Source: Planctomycetota bacterium (lineage in GTDB: Bacteria > Planctomycetota > J058 > J103). From it: 64,000 bases of DNA. The position numbers and the translations under genes were made by a program. Of the stretch, positions 56,541 through 64,000 are shown piece by piece; the first letter of the stretch is position 1; every line of letters begins with the position of its first letter. The notes under the pieces were generated by a model. It saw only the letters and a program-made list of their open reading frames with translations. It searched no databases and was not told the origin of the DNA. The stretch lies in the NCBI GenBank assembly GCA_026004615.1, contig BPJM01000004.1:248001-312000 (forward strand), read 5' to 3'.

Positions 56541-57761
56541 TCAGGCGGAGGGGTGCGGCAGCCCGGCCGGCGGTCCACCGGCGCGGGCGGCGGCGGGTGG
56601 GTGGGGGGCGGCGGCAGCGCCGGCCGGGCGCGCGAGCGCGGCCGGCGCGGGCGGAGGCGCGCCCCCGGCGCGCTCGGCCAGGCGGGAGGCCACGATCGCC
56701 AGGTCCCGCGCCATGTCGCCCGCAGTCTCGTAGCGCTCCGCCGGGCGCTTGCGGGTGGCGCGTGCGACCACGTATTCCAGCTCGGGGCTGAGCTCGGGGC
56801 GCACCGCGCGCAGGCGCGGCACCTCTTCGTAGATGTGCCTGGACAGGATCGCCAGCCCGGTCTCGCCGTCGAACGGCGGCCGGCCGATGACCATGTGGAA
56901 GAGCGTGACCCCCAGCGAATAGATATCGCTCCGGTGGTCGACGTTCGGGTCGCCGCGCGCCTGCTCGGGCGAGATGTAGCGCGGAGTGCCGACCGCGATG
57001 CCCGAGGTGGTGACCGAGGTGGGCCGGCCGAACGAGCGCGCCAACCCCAGGTCGCACAGCTTGACCTGCCCCTGGCGGTCGAGCAGGATGTTGTCCGGCT
57101 TGATGTCGCGGTGCACGATCGCGTGCGCGCGCGCGCATTCCAGCGCCGCGCAGACCGCCCGCCCGATCGCCACCGCCTCCAGCTCGCCGAAGCCCTGCCG
57201 CCGCCGCAGGCGCTGTCCGGCGCTCTCGCCCTCGACGAACTCCATGACGAAGTAGTATAGCCCGTCCTCGCGGCCGACCCGGATGCCCCGCACCAGATTG
57301 GGGTGGGTGAGCTGGCAGGCGAGCTGCGCCTCGCGCAAGAACCGTTCGGCCCCGCGCTGCATCGCCGCCTCGGCCGACAGCACCTTGATGGCGACCAGGG
57401 CACCGGTCACCGGGTCCCGCGCCTTGAACACCGTGCCGGTACCGCCGGCGGCGATGGGAGCGAGCAGCTCGTAGCCGCCCAGGGTGCGCGGCTTGCGCCG
57501 GCGGCGCGGCGGCTCGCCCCCGGCGCCGGTCTGCCAGCCGCCGCTCGTGCCCGCCAACAGCCCCAGGTTGCGCTTGATGCGGGCGAGCGCCTGCGGCGTC
57601 AGCGCACCCCGCTCCAGCAGCAGCTGCTCCAGCGAGGGACACGGCTGGCCCGCCGCCGCCAGCCGTTCGAGCTGCTGGCGACAGGCGTGCAGCTCCACCA
57701 GCGGCACGGCGTGCTCGCGGATCAGCAACTGGGCCAGACGGCGGTCCGCAGCCGATAGCAT
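56541..57761 (-). CDS. Soluble Ser/Thr protein kinase
   Basis: 406 aa. Residues 1-70 form a helical module ending CPSLEQLLLERGALTPQALARI that recalls the N-terminal helical domain of the kinase at 7225-9531. The kinase domain (about 95-350) has GGTGTVFKARDPVTGALVAIKVLS, HRDIKPDNILLD, DLGLARS and GTPRYISPEQARGDPNVDHRSDIYSLG. DLG stands in for DFG. No membrane helix; the C terminus is a Pro/Ala/Gly-rich tail. Substrates unknown. It lies 54 nt downstream of the VWA gene on the same strand. Confidence 0.9.
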   Translation of the reverse strand: MLSAADRRLAQLLIREHAVPLVELHACRQQLERLAAAGQPCPSLEQLLLERGALTPQALARIKRNLGLLAGTSGGWQTGAGGEPPRRRRKPRTLGGYELLAPIAAGGTGTVFKARDPVTGALVAIKVLSAEAAMQRGAERFLREAQLACQLTHPNLVRGIRVGREDGLYYFVMEFVEGESAGQRLRRRQGFGELEAVAIGRAVCAALECARAHAIVHRDIKPDNILLDRQGQVKLCDLGLARSFGRPTSVTTSGIAVGTPRYISPEQARGDPNVDHRSDIYSLGVTLFHMVIGRPPFDGETGLAILSRHIYEEVPRLRAVRPELSPELEYVVARATRKRPAERYETAGDMARDLAIVASRLAERAGGAPPPAPAALARPAGAAAAPHPPAAARAGGPPAGLPHPSA

Positions 57762-57815
57762 CGCAATGCGATGATCGGCTCGCCAGGGCCAGCGACTGCA
57801 GGGGGAAGCGACGGC

Positions 57816-58613
57816 TCAGGGGATGGAGCGGTACTCCCCGCCGTTGTCCCGGGCGAGCTGCTGCATGAACCGGATGAAGTCGCCGGTCTTCTGCTTGGCG
57901 AGCGAAGGCGGTCGCGGGCCGTGCGCCTTGGGCCAGATCCCCTCGCCGTCGAAGCCCAGGCAGTGGATGCGCACGCGGCGGAAGCGGTTGCGGCGCGCCG
58001 TCTCGGTCAGGATCTCCTCGCGGTAGCGCGCGTCCAGCCGCTCCTCGCCGTACTTCATCGGGGCGCCGTCCGACAACAGATAGATGGTGTCGACCTCGGG
58101 GTCCTCCAGCGCCTCGCGCAGCGCGGTGCCGGTGTAGGTGCCGCCGTCGGCGCGCAGCCGCTCCACCCACTGCTTGGCCGCCGCGATGTTCTCCGGGCTG
58201 GCCGGCACCAGCGCCTTGTTCCAGCGCCGCAGCGCGTCGGAAAACGCGATCAGGTTGAAGCGGACCTCCGGGCCGAGCCCCTCCAGAACCTGCTTCAACT
58301 CCTTTTGCAGCCGGTTCATGCGTACCCGTTCCGGCGGGGCATGGATCGACTTCCAGCCCTCCTCGGTGAACTCCGCATCCGGATCCCACATGACCATGGA
58401 GCCCGAGACATCGACGACGAAGATCACGCGGCTGGAGGCGATCTCCGAGCCGAAGAACTTCGGCCGGCGCACCACGGTGCTGCCGTCATCGCCCTGTCCC
58501 CGCTCGCGCTCGAAATCGAACTGCTGGCCGCGCTCGCGCCAGAACGCCAGCCACTCCTCGCCGGTGGCGTAGGCGAGGCCGGTCAGCTCGATCAGGCTCT
58601 GGCGGATCGTCAG
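57816..58613 (-). CDS. VWA-domain protein (or C-terminal half of a HEAT-VWA protein)
   Basis: About 265 aa. The von Willebrand A fold has the MIDAS residues in VIFVVDVSGSMVMW, the Thr in GGTYTGTALREAL and LSDGAPM. Before it comes GEEWLAFWRERGQQFDFE, the short linker with Trp pairs typical of HEAT-linker-VWA proteins. No ATG, GTG or TTG lies near the 5' end in this frame. Either a CTG (58613-58611) overlapping the upstream stop (CTGA) is used, or a frameshift separates it from the HEAT half. These domains form metal-dependent protein contacts. Confidence 0.75.
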   Translation of the reverse strand: MTIRQSLIELTGLAYATGEEWLAFWRERGQQFDFERERGQGDDGSTVVRRPKFFGSEIASSRVIFVVDVSGSMVMWDPDAEFTEEGWKSIHAPPERVRMNRLQKELKQVLEGLGPEVRFNLIAFSDALRRWNKALVPASPENIAAAKQWVERLRADGGTYTGTALREALEDPEVDTIYLLSDGAPMKYGEERLDARYREEILTETARRNRFRRVRIHCLGFDGEGIWPKAHGPRPPSLAKQKTGDFIRFMQQLARDNGGEYRSIP

Positions 58614-59164
58614 AACAGCCGGCCCTTGTCCGCCTCCTCGGCGGCATACGCCTCGCACAGCGCCTGGAGCGCGCGGCGGTCCCGCTTGCGGCCGAGCGCG
58701 GCGGCTGCCTCGCGCCGCACCGTGGCGTCGGGATCGGACTGGAGCGCTGCCACCAGCGCCGGCACCACCGGCTCGCCCTGCACGCTGCCGAACGCCTCCG
58801 CCACCAGCACCCGCGGCTCGAACGGCCCGCGCGGGTTGGCGAGCAGCTTCGCCGCCTCGGCGATCGCCTGCGGCCCCTGGAGCTGCGCCAGCGCGCGCCG
58901 GCACGCCTCGAACAGCTCCGCCTCCTCCGCCTTGAGCGCCAGGCCCAGGATCAGCTTGAGCGCCTTGTCGTCATCGACTGCCGCGATCTGGACCAGCACC
59001 TGCTCGGCGGCGCCCATGTCCTTCGCGGCGAGCGCGGGCTGCAACTCGCGCTGCAGCGACGACAGCGTGGGGCCGCGGCCGGCCAGCGCCGGTGCGGCGG
59101 TGAGCGCGAGCGCGAGCAGGCCCAGCGCCAGCCCAGCTCGAGTGCGGGCCAAGGGTGGGCTCAT
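58610..59164 (-). CDS. Exported HEAT-repeat protein (or N-terminal half of a HEAT-VWA protein)
   Basis: 184 aa from ATG 59164 (GGGAG upstream). Signal peptide AGLALGLLALALTAAPALAG, then helical HEAT-like repeats (EPVVPALVAALQSDPDATVRREAAAALGRKRDRRALQALCEAY). The frame ends at TGA 58612-58610, right where the VWA frame becomes coding. In other bacteria this pairing is one polypeptide, so the two halves probably belong together in the periplasm. See the VWA entry for the junction. Confidence 0.75.
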   Translation of the reverse strand: MSPPLARTRAGLALGLLALALTAAPALAGRGPTLSSLQRELQPALAAKDMGAAEQVLVQIAAVDDDKALKLILGLALKAEEAELFEACRRALAQLQGPQAIAEAAKLLANPRGPFEPRVLVAEAFGSVQGEPVVPALVAALQSDPDATVRREAAAALGRKRDRRALQALCEAYAAEEADKGRLF

Positions 59165-59307
59165 GGCGGCTCTCCCAGCTGCGATGGCGGTGCGAGCGAG
59201 GTGGCTGCCGCGCGGCGAACAACCGCCGGCGGCGCACCCAGCTCCAGAGGCGCGAGGATACCACGCCCGCGGCTGGCCGCAAGCCCGGGCGGGCGTGGCC
59301 TCGCCGC

Positions 59308-59336
59308 TCGACAACGCGGCCGGGGCTTGCTAGACT
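59308..59336 (+). promoter_or_regulatory. Probable sigma-70 promoter for sppA
   Basis: TCGACA at 59308-59313 and TAGACT at 59331-59336, 17-bp spacer, 29 bp before the TTG at 59365. Confidence 0.4.
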
Positions 59337-59364
59337 CGCGCCCCTCTGCCATCCAGGAGGGCTC

Positions 59365-60444
59365 TTGGCGTTGGGCTCGAGGCCGTACACCTCCGTCGTG
59401 TTCGCGCTGGCTGGGGCCGTGTTGCTGCCGTGGCTGGCCAGCGGTTGCATCTACGCACCCTTCGATCTGGGGCTGGAGCGGCTGGGCGAGCTGGTGGAGG
59501 TACCGCTGATCCGGGGCGAGGGCGAGGGCAAGATCCTGCTGTTGCGCCTGGACGGGGAGATCACCGAGCACGCCCAGGACGAGGGACTGCTCGGCAGCCG
59601 GCCGAGTCCGGTCTCGCGGGTGCGCGACGAACTGGAGCTGGCACGCCAGGATCGGGACGTGCGCGGTATCGTGCTGCGGATCAACAGCCCCGGCGGAGGG
59701 GTGACCGCAAGCGACCTGATCTACCACGAGCTCGTGCGCTGGCGCGCGGAGACCGGCCGTCCCATCGTTGCCTATTTCATGGACACCGCCGCCTCGGGCG
59801 CCTATTACGTCGCACAGGCCGCGGACTGGGTGGTGGCGAGCCCGACCGCCATCACCGGCTCGATCGGGGTGGTCGCCTTCTTTCCCAACGTGTCCGGTCT
59901 GGGCGAGAAGCTGGGCGTCCAGGTGCACACGCTGCGCAGCGGTGCCCACAAGGACCTCGGCAATCCCTTTCGCCCCATGGAGCAACAGGAGCGCCAGCTG
60001 CTGCAGCAGCTCGTGGATGCGCTGCACGAGCGATTCGTCGAGGTGGTGGCGCGCGGGCGCGCTCCCGGCCCGGCCCGCGCCGGCCTGGACCGCGAGGCGG
60101 TGCAGCGGCTGGCGGATGGGCGGGTGTTCACCGCGCAGCAGGCGCTGGATCTCGGACTGGTGGACGAGATCGGTTATTTCGAGGCGGCACGGGCGGCGTG
60201 CGAGCGGCTGGCGCAGGCGCCGGATGCCAGCGTGATCGTCTACGAGCGGACCGCGCTCGCCGCCGAGCGGCCGACGATCTACTCCGAGGCGCGCGCCGGC
60301 CTGCCGGCCGCCGCGCGGGGGGGCGGGAGCACGGCCGCGGGCGCAGCGCCGTCCGCCGGTGCGGTGCTGCACCTGGAGTGGAGCGCGGGCCGGGCGGCGC
60401 GCTGGCCGCGCCTGGAATACAGGTGGATCCCGGCGTTGCAGTGA
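59365..60444 (+). CDS. sppA: Signal peptide peptidase SppA-like serine protease (lipoprotein)
   Basis: 359 aa from TTG 59365; AGGAGG is 4 nt upstream, and TTG 59371 (10 nt) is the alternative. A lipoprotein signal ends LASGC. The S49 protease core has GIVLRINSPGGGVTASDLIYHEL, DTAASGAYYVAQAADWVVASPTAITGSIGV (catalytic Ser) and RSGAHKDLGNPFR (catalytic Lys), then ADGRVFTAQQALDLGLVDEIG. Such proteases degrade leftover signal peptides. The Ala/Gly-rich C terminus is variable. Confidence 0.9.
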   Translation: MALGSRPYTSVVFALAGAVLLPWLASGCIYAPFDLGLERLGELVEVPLIRGEGEGKILLLRLDGEITEHAQDEGLLGSRPSPVSRVRDELELARQDRDVRGIVLRINSPGGGVTASDLIYHELVRWRAETGRPIVAYFMDTAASGAYYVAQAADWVVASPTAITGSIGVVAFFPNVSGLGEKLGVQVHTLRSGAHKDLGNPFRPMEQQERQLLQQLVDALHERFVEVVARGRAPGPARAGLDREAVQRLADGRVFTAQQALDLGLVDEIGYFEAARAACERLAQAPDASVIVYERTALAAERPTIYSEARAGLPAAARGGGSTAAGAAPSAGAVLHLEWSAGRAARWPRLEYRWIPALQ

Positions 60445-60518
60445 AGGGGCCGCCGCGGCGGGGCGGCGCGGGCGAGCAGGTCCGCGTACCGAGCGAGAGC
60501 GAAGAGGGAGAGCGTGTG

Positions 60519-60845
60519 ATGACCAAGCCTGCCGATATCTTCGAGGCCATGCCCGGGCGTTTCGATCCGGCGGGAGCCGGCAACTGGGAGACCACGATCC
60601 AGTTCAAGCTCCGCGGCGAGGACGGCGGCGACTGGGTGATGCGCGTCAAGGACGGCAGCTGCACCGTGGAGCAGGGCACCGCCGAGCAGCCCAAGGCCAC
60701 GATCGAGATGGACGCGGCGACCTGGGTCGGCATCCACACCGGCACGGTCAATCCGATGCAGGCCTTCATGACCGGCAAGATCAAGGTCACGGGCAACATG
60801 GGCGAGGTCATGAAGCTGAACAATCCCGCCATCTTCCGGCGCTGA
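60519..60845 (+). CDS. SCP2 sterol-binding-domain protein
   Basis: 108 aa from ATG 60519 (a GTG just before it is in frame; GAGGGAG upstream). Sequence ADIFEAMPGRFDPAGAGNWETTIQFKL, GSCTVEQGTAEQPKATIEMDAATWVGIHTGTVNPMQAFMTGKIKVTGNMGEVMKL is the full SCP2 fold, which binds lipids or sterol-like molecules in a hydrophobic tunnel. Function in bacteria is usually unknown; it lies 74 nt after sppA. Confidence 0.9.
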   Translation: MTKPADIFEAMPGRFDPAGAGNWETTIQFKLRGEDGGDWVMRVKDGSCTVEQGTAEQPKATIEMDAATWVGIHTGTVNPMQAFMTGKIKVTGNMGEVMKLNNPAIFRR

Positions 60846-60975
60846 CCGGCAGGCGAGGGCGAGCCGCGCGCGGGCGGCCGGCAGCGCCGGCGGCGCCGCC
60901 AGCGGGGCTGTCCATCCCTGGCAAGCAGGCGCGCGATCCCGCGCGGCCGGCGTGCACGCCGCGGCGGGGGCCGGC

Positions 60976-61785
60976 TCAGCGCGGGCTGCGCAGCGGCGGT
61001 TCCCTAGCGGTATCCCTGGCCGCGAGCGCCTCGGAGACCGGCTTCAACAGGTAGAACACCTCTTCGGGGCGCAGCTCGCACAGCCGTTCCAGCGGGTAGA
61101 GGTCCGCCTCGGTGAACGCTCCGGAGCGCGTGCGGCGCAGCGCCGTCAGGCAGGCGCCCACCCCGAGCCGCTGCCCGATGTCATGCGCCAGCGTCCGCAC
61201 GTAGGTCCCCTTGCTGCAGGCGATCCGCAGCTCGGCCTCGCGCCCCTGGAACTCCAGCAACTCCAGGGCGTGGACCGTGATGCGCCGCGGCTCGCGCGGG
61301 ATCTCGACCCCTCGCCGGGCGTACTTGTAAAGCGGCTTGCCGCGGTGCTTGAGCGCGGAGACCATGGGGGGCAGCTGCTCGATCTCGCCGCGGAACTCGG
61401 CGAGCACCGCCTCCAGCGACTGCCGCTCGATCGCCAGCGGACCGGGCAGCTCCCGCACCATCTCGCCGTCCAGGTCGTGGGTGGTGGTCTCGAGCCCGAA
61501 TCGCATCCGGAAGCGGTACTCCTTGTCGTCGTTGATGAAGTGCTCCTGCGCCCGCGTCGCGCGGCCGACCAGGATCACCAGCACCCCGGTGCCGATGGGG
61601 TCGAGCGTGCCGGCGTGGCCGACCTTGCGCCAGCCGAAGGTCCGGCGCAGCCGCTCGACCACGTCGTGCGAGGTGATGCCGGCGGGCTTGTCGACCAGCA
61701 ACACCCCCGCCGGATCGGGCGCCGGCTGCTCCGGCCGCGCGCCCTGAGCCCGCTTCGGCCCCGATCTCCTGCGCTCTGCCTGCAT
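60976..61785 (-). CDS. truB: tRNA pseudouridine(55) synthase TruB
   Basis: 269 aa. Motifs: GVLLVDKPAGITSHDVVERLRRTFGWRKVGHAGTLDPIGTGVLVI with the catalytic Asp (TLDP), YRFRMRFGLETTTHDLDGE, and SALKHRGKPLYKYARRGVEIPREPR. A PUA-like C terminus is short or degenerate (CELRPEEVFYLLKPVSEAL). The usual nusA-infB-rbfA neighbours are not in the window. Confidence 0.95.
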   Translation of the reverse strand: MQAERRRSGPKRAQGARPEQPAPDPAGVLLVDKPAGITSHDVVERLRRTFGWRKVGHAGTLDPIGTGVLVILVGRATRAQEHFINDDKEYRFRMRFGLETTTHDLDGEMVRELPGPLAIERQSLEAVLAEFRGEIEQLPPMVSALKHRGKPLYKYARRGVEIPREPRRITVHALELLEFQGREAELRIACSKGTYVRTLAHDIGQRLGVGACLTALRRTRSGAFTEADLYPLERLCELRPEEVFYLLKPVSEALAARDTAREPPLRSPR

Positions 61786-61970
61786 GCTCCCGGATCGCCC
61801 CGCCGTCTCCGTCGCGCTCGCGCCGCGCGTTCGCCTGTCTCGCGCGCGAGTCTAACACGGAGCGCCGCCCGCTGGCCAGCGCCTGCGCCAGCCCCAGGAG
61901 CCGGGCGGTGGCGCGCGGGGCGGCCGGCAGGAAAGCGATGCCGCCGGGCGGGGCGCCGCCAAGCAGCCGC

Positions 61971-63548
61971 TCACGCCCGCGGCTTGCGCAGCAGCAGGGC
62001 CTTGAATACCGCGGGGGCGAGGCCCGCGGTCGGCAGTCCCCGCCCGAGCGGACTGAAGTGCAGGTGAAACAGCCGGTCCAGCTCCAGCACGCCGCCCAGC
62101 CGCTGCTGCAGCATGGCAGGGGTGTAGGCGAGCGCCGGCAGCTCGCCGCCGAAGTGGCGCGCGATCGCGTCCAGCTCGGCCAGGTGGATGGCGTCGGCGA
62201 ACAGCACCGGCGTGTCCGCCGCGAAGCCGAACAGCGCGTCCAGCGGCTCGAGCGCCGCCTGCAGGCCGAGCGCGTGCGCGCGCGCCACGAGCTCCCCGAA
62301 GCGGATCGTGTGCTCGGCGTGATCGAGCCCCTCGGCCGGCCGCACCTCGCCCTCGAGCTCGCCATATTCGCTCACGAAGGCCCCGCCCCCCGGTGCGAGC
62401 ACCCGCGCGATCTCCTGCAGCAGCACCAGCGCCCCGGCGTTGAGCAGCCGGCCAGGCCGCGCGGGATCCGGCGCCACGCGCAGATCGGCGATCACCTCGT
62501 TGCACAGCAGCAGATCCGTGCAGCCGCTGCGCAGCGGCAGCGCCTCGGCGTGCCCCTGCACCCAGTGGACCGCGGCCGGCAGCGCGCCAGGGCTGCCAGA
62601 GAGGCGCCGGCGCTGCGCCGCCAGCAGCGCCGGGGCCAGCTCGACGATGGTGTAGTGGCGCACCGGCGCCGGCGCCGGCAGCGCCTCGAGAAACGCCTCC
62701 GCCATGGCACCGGTGCCGCCGCCCACCTCCACGATCCGGCGCGTGTGCGGGCCGAGCAGCCCGCGCTCGCGCAGCACCTCGGCCAGCCGCGCCCCGTAGC
62801 TGCGGCCGCCCAGCGCCGGGTGCGGCTCCCGATACAGGTGCGAGAGCGTGCTCTCGCGCAGCTCGAACTGCTCTTCCGCCGTCCGGATCCGCTCCCGGTG
62901 GTAGCGCGTGAGCTCGGGCTCGTCCTCTGCCGGCGGGCGGGCCGGCGGAGCCGGGCCGAAGCAGCGCAGGTGCTTGGTGTGCGAGAGCACCTCGGGCGGC
63001 GGGCCCTCGGTGAAGGTGTTGGCCGGCGCCGGCAGCCACTTGAGCAGCTGCTGTTCGATCCCCGTCCAGCGCCCGAGCAGCTCGCGCAGCGCCCGGGCGT
63101 GCTGGCCGGCGTCGGCCAGGATCTCCGCCAGCGGATGGGTGCCATCGCAGATCTGCCACAGCCGCGCGGGCAGGCCCGCCAGCCGCTCCAGCACCGGCCG
63201 CTGCTGCGTGCGGTCCCAGCGCGCGCGCAGCACCGAGCCGTCCGCCTCAACGTAGAACACCGACCAGGGCGAGCGCAGCGGATACCAGCCCGCCAGCTCG
63301 CGTTCCTCATCGCAGTCCGGCGGCACCAGCAGCCGCCAGCGCAGCAGCCGCTCGCGCGCCCGCGCCACCGCCTGCGGGTCCGCGGGTCCGCGGGCCCGCG
63401 GCCAGCCCGCGAGCGCCGGTACCAGCGGTAGCAGCGCCTGCCGCACCGGCTCGCGGACCGGGATCACGGCGCCATTGCGCTGGTGAAACAGCACCAGCTC
63501 GCGCCGCCCGCCGAACCAGCGCGCGTGCTCGGACAGCCGCAGCTCCAT
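61971..63548 (-). CDS. Putative SAM-dependent methyltransferase with large N-terminal domain
   Basis: 525 aa from ATG 63548. The first about 240 residues are an unknown domain (LSEHARWFGGRRELVLFHQRN at the start; WSVFYVEADGSVLRARWDR; LRELLGRWTGIEQQLLKWL). From about residue 270 a class I methyltransferase core follows: IVEVGGGTGAMAEAFLEAL (SAM loop), YTIVELAPALL, VQGHAEALPLRSGCTDLLLCNEVIADL and ALVLLQEIARVLAPGGGAFVSEYGEL. The C-terminal end has beta-strand and helix segments without a named motif. The substrate is unknown. The start is divergent from the unknown gene at 63664. Confidence 0.72.
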   Translation of the reverse strand: MELRLSEHARWFGGRRELVLFHQRNGAVIPVREPVRQALLPLVPALAGWPRARGPADPQAVARARERLLRWRLLVPPDCDEERELAGWYPLRSPWSVFYVEADGSVLRARWDRTQQRPVLERLAGLPARLWQICDGTHPLAEILADAGQHARALRELLGRWTGIEQQLLKWLPAPANTFTEGPPPEVLSHTKHLRCFGPAPPARPPAEDEPELTRYHRERIRTAEEQFELRESTLSHLYREPHPALGGRSYGARLAEVLRERGLLGPHTRRIVEVGGGTGAMAEAFLEALPAPAPVRHYTIVELAPALLAAQRRRLSGSPGALPAAVHWVQGHAEALPLRSGCTDLLLCNEVIADLRVAPDPARPGRLLNAGALVLLQEIARVLAPGGGAFVSEYGELEGEVRPAEGLDHAEHTIRFGELVARAHALGLQAALEPLDALFGFAADTPVLFADAIHLAELDAIARHFGGELPALAYTPAMLQQRLGGVLELDRLFHLHFSPLGRGLPTAGLAPAVFKALLLRKPRA

Positions 63549-63663
63549 GCCCCCAGCATAATGGCCCGGCGCAGCCGGGAAAAACCTCCCGCGGGCTTGC
63601 GGGTCGCAGGCGGCGGGCGTACGATCGGCCTCCGGCGGCGGGAGGGCCAGCCGGAGCGGGGCG

Positions 63664-64000
63664 ATGGGCGTGGTCCAGCACAGCACGGTGCGGGTGCGCT
63701 TCCGGCCACCTCCGGCCACCCGGGAGGCGCTCGAGGCGGCGACGGCGCTCATGGACGGGATCCTGCGCGAGCTGATCCAGCAGCTGCGGCGTCACGCGCC
63801 CGATCCCGAGGCGTTCGAGGGCAGCCTCCGGTTTTCCTGGTACGCGCTGCCGCATGCCAATCCGGCGCACCGCGGTGTGTACTGCCTCGACGTGCACGGG
63901 CGGCACGAGGTGGCGGTGCTGCGCGAGGCGGCCGACGCCATGCGGCGACTGGTCGCCGAGCGCAACTACCCCCACTTCGCGCTGGAGATCGGGGTCGACC
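63664..64000 (+). CDS. Unknown protein (3' end cut by window)
   Basis: 112 codons from ATG 63664, open to the edge. The visible part reads HSTVRVRFRPPPATREALEA, LMDGILRELIQQLRRHAPDPE, FSWYALPHANPAHRGVYCLD and DAMRRLVAERNYPHFALEIG. It is mixed alpha/beta, with no motif I can place. It is divergent from the methyltransferase gene and may share its promoter region (63549-63663). Confidence 0.55.
   Translation, partial: MGVVQHSTVRVRFRPPPATREALEAATALMDGILRELIQQLRRHAPDPEAFEGSLRFSWYALPHANPAHRGVYCLDVHGRHEVAVLREAADAMRRLVAERNYPHFALEIGVD

Overview
This is a 64-kb piece of a very GC-rich bacterial chromosome. The genes are Gram-negative: Kdo biosynthesis (kdsD, kdsC), an LptC-like protein, outer-membrane-type proteins, sigma-54 and a TatA. 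They also include two eukaryotic-type Ser/Thr kinases, a Cache-linked nucleotide cyclase, a HEAT/VWA protein, an SCP2 protein and a tandem bacterial-microcompartment (BMC) domain protein. That mix suggests a myxobacterium-like or related former deltaproteobacterial lineage, but no marker here fixes the phylum. No prophage, insertion sequence or CRISPR array is visible.

Layout. 1-3.0 kb (minus): the pstSCAB phosphate importer, with pstB cut by the window edge. 3.4-9.5 kb: an APC permease fused to universal-stress domains (frameshifted), a thioesterase, a small membrane protein and a kinase with a C-terminal Cache sensor. 9.7-11.9 kb (plus): a CtlX-like guanidino/ureido hydrolase coupled to arginine deiminase. 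11.9-20 kb (minus): a YkgJ-type Cys-cluster protein, a Cache-cyclase, a saccharopine-dehydrogenase-like enzyme (frameshifted), a CsgG-like lipoprotein and an exported Ig-repeat protein. 20.2-24.1 kb (minus): a coupled operon of an M50 protease, scpA, fmt and rsmB.

24.8-25.4 kb is a gene-free segment carrying five parS-like palindromes, one of them perfect; the cognate parA-parB pair lies at 32.5-34.1 kb. Between them are kdsD (frameshifted), kdsC, an unusually long LptC/LptA-like protein (frameshifted), a lipoprotein and tatA. A chromosomal centromere here suggests an origin-proximal segment. 34.3-37.7 kb: a lemA remnant next to a perfect 16-bp inverted repeat, an outer-membrane protein, an FAD oxidase and a methyltransferase. 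37.7-44.2 kb (plus): a GntR/FadR-type regulator with its own operator, a GMC oxidoreductase and partner protein, moaB, a GlcD-type FAD dehydrogenase, a small membrane protein and the BMC-domain protein.

44.2-55.1 kb (minus): an FHA-like protein, glgC, an RsmF-like RNA methyltransferase, a MoxR ATPase, rpoN, the recR-ybaB-dnaX replication/repair cluster, the 4.5S SRP RNA, two tRNA-Ser genes, tadA and tRNA-Arg. 55.3-64 kb: alanine dehydrogenase, a second Ser/Thr kinase, a VWA/HEAT pair, a lipoprotein SppA peptidase, an SCP2 protein, truB, a large putative methyltransferase and the start of an unknown gene.

Four otherwise well-conserved genes are broken by what look like single-base insertions in G/C runs. 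They are most likely sequencing errors, so the proteins are probably intact in the organism. All functions are inferred from motifs and gene context read by eye; no database search was run.
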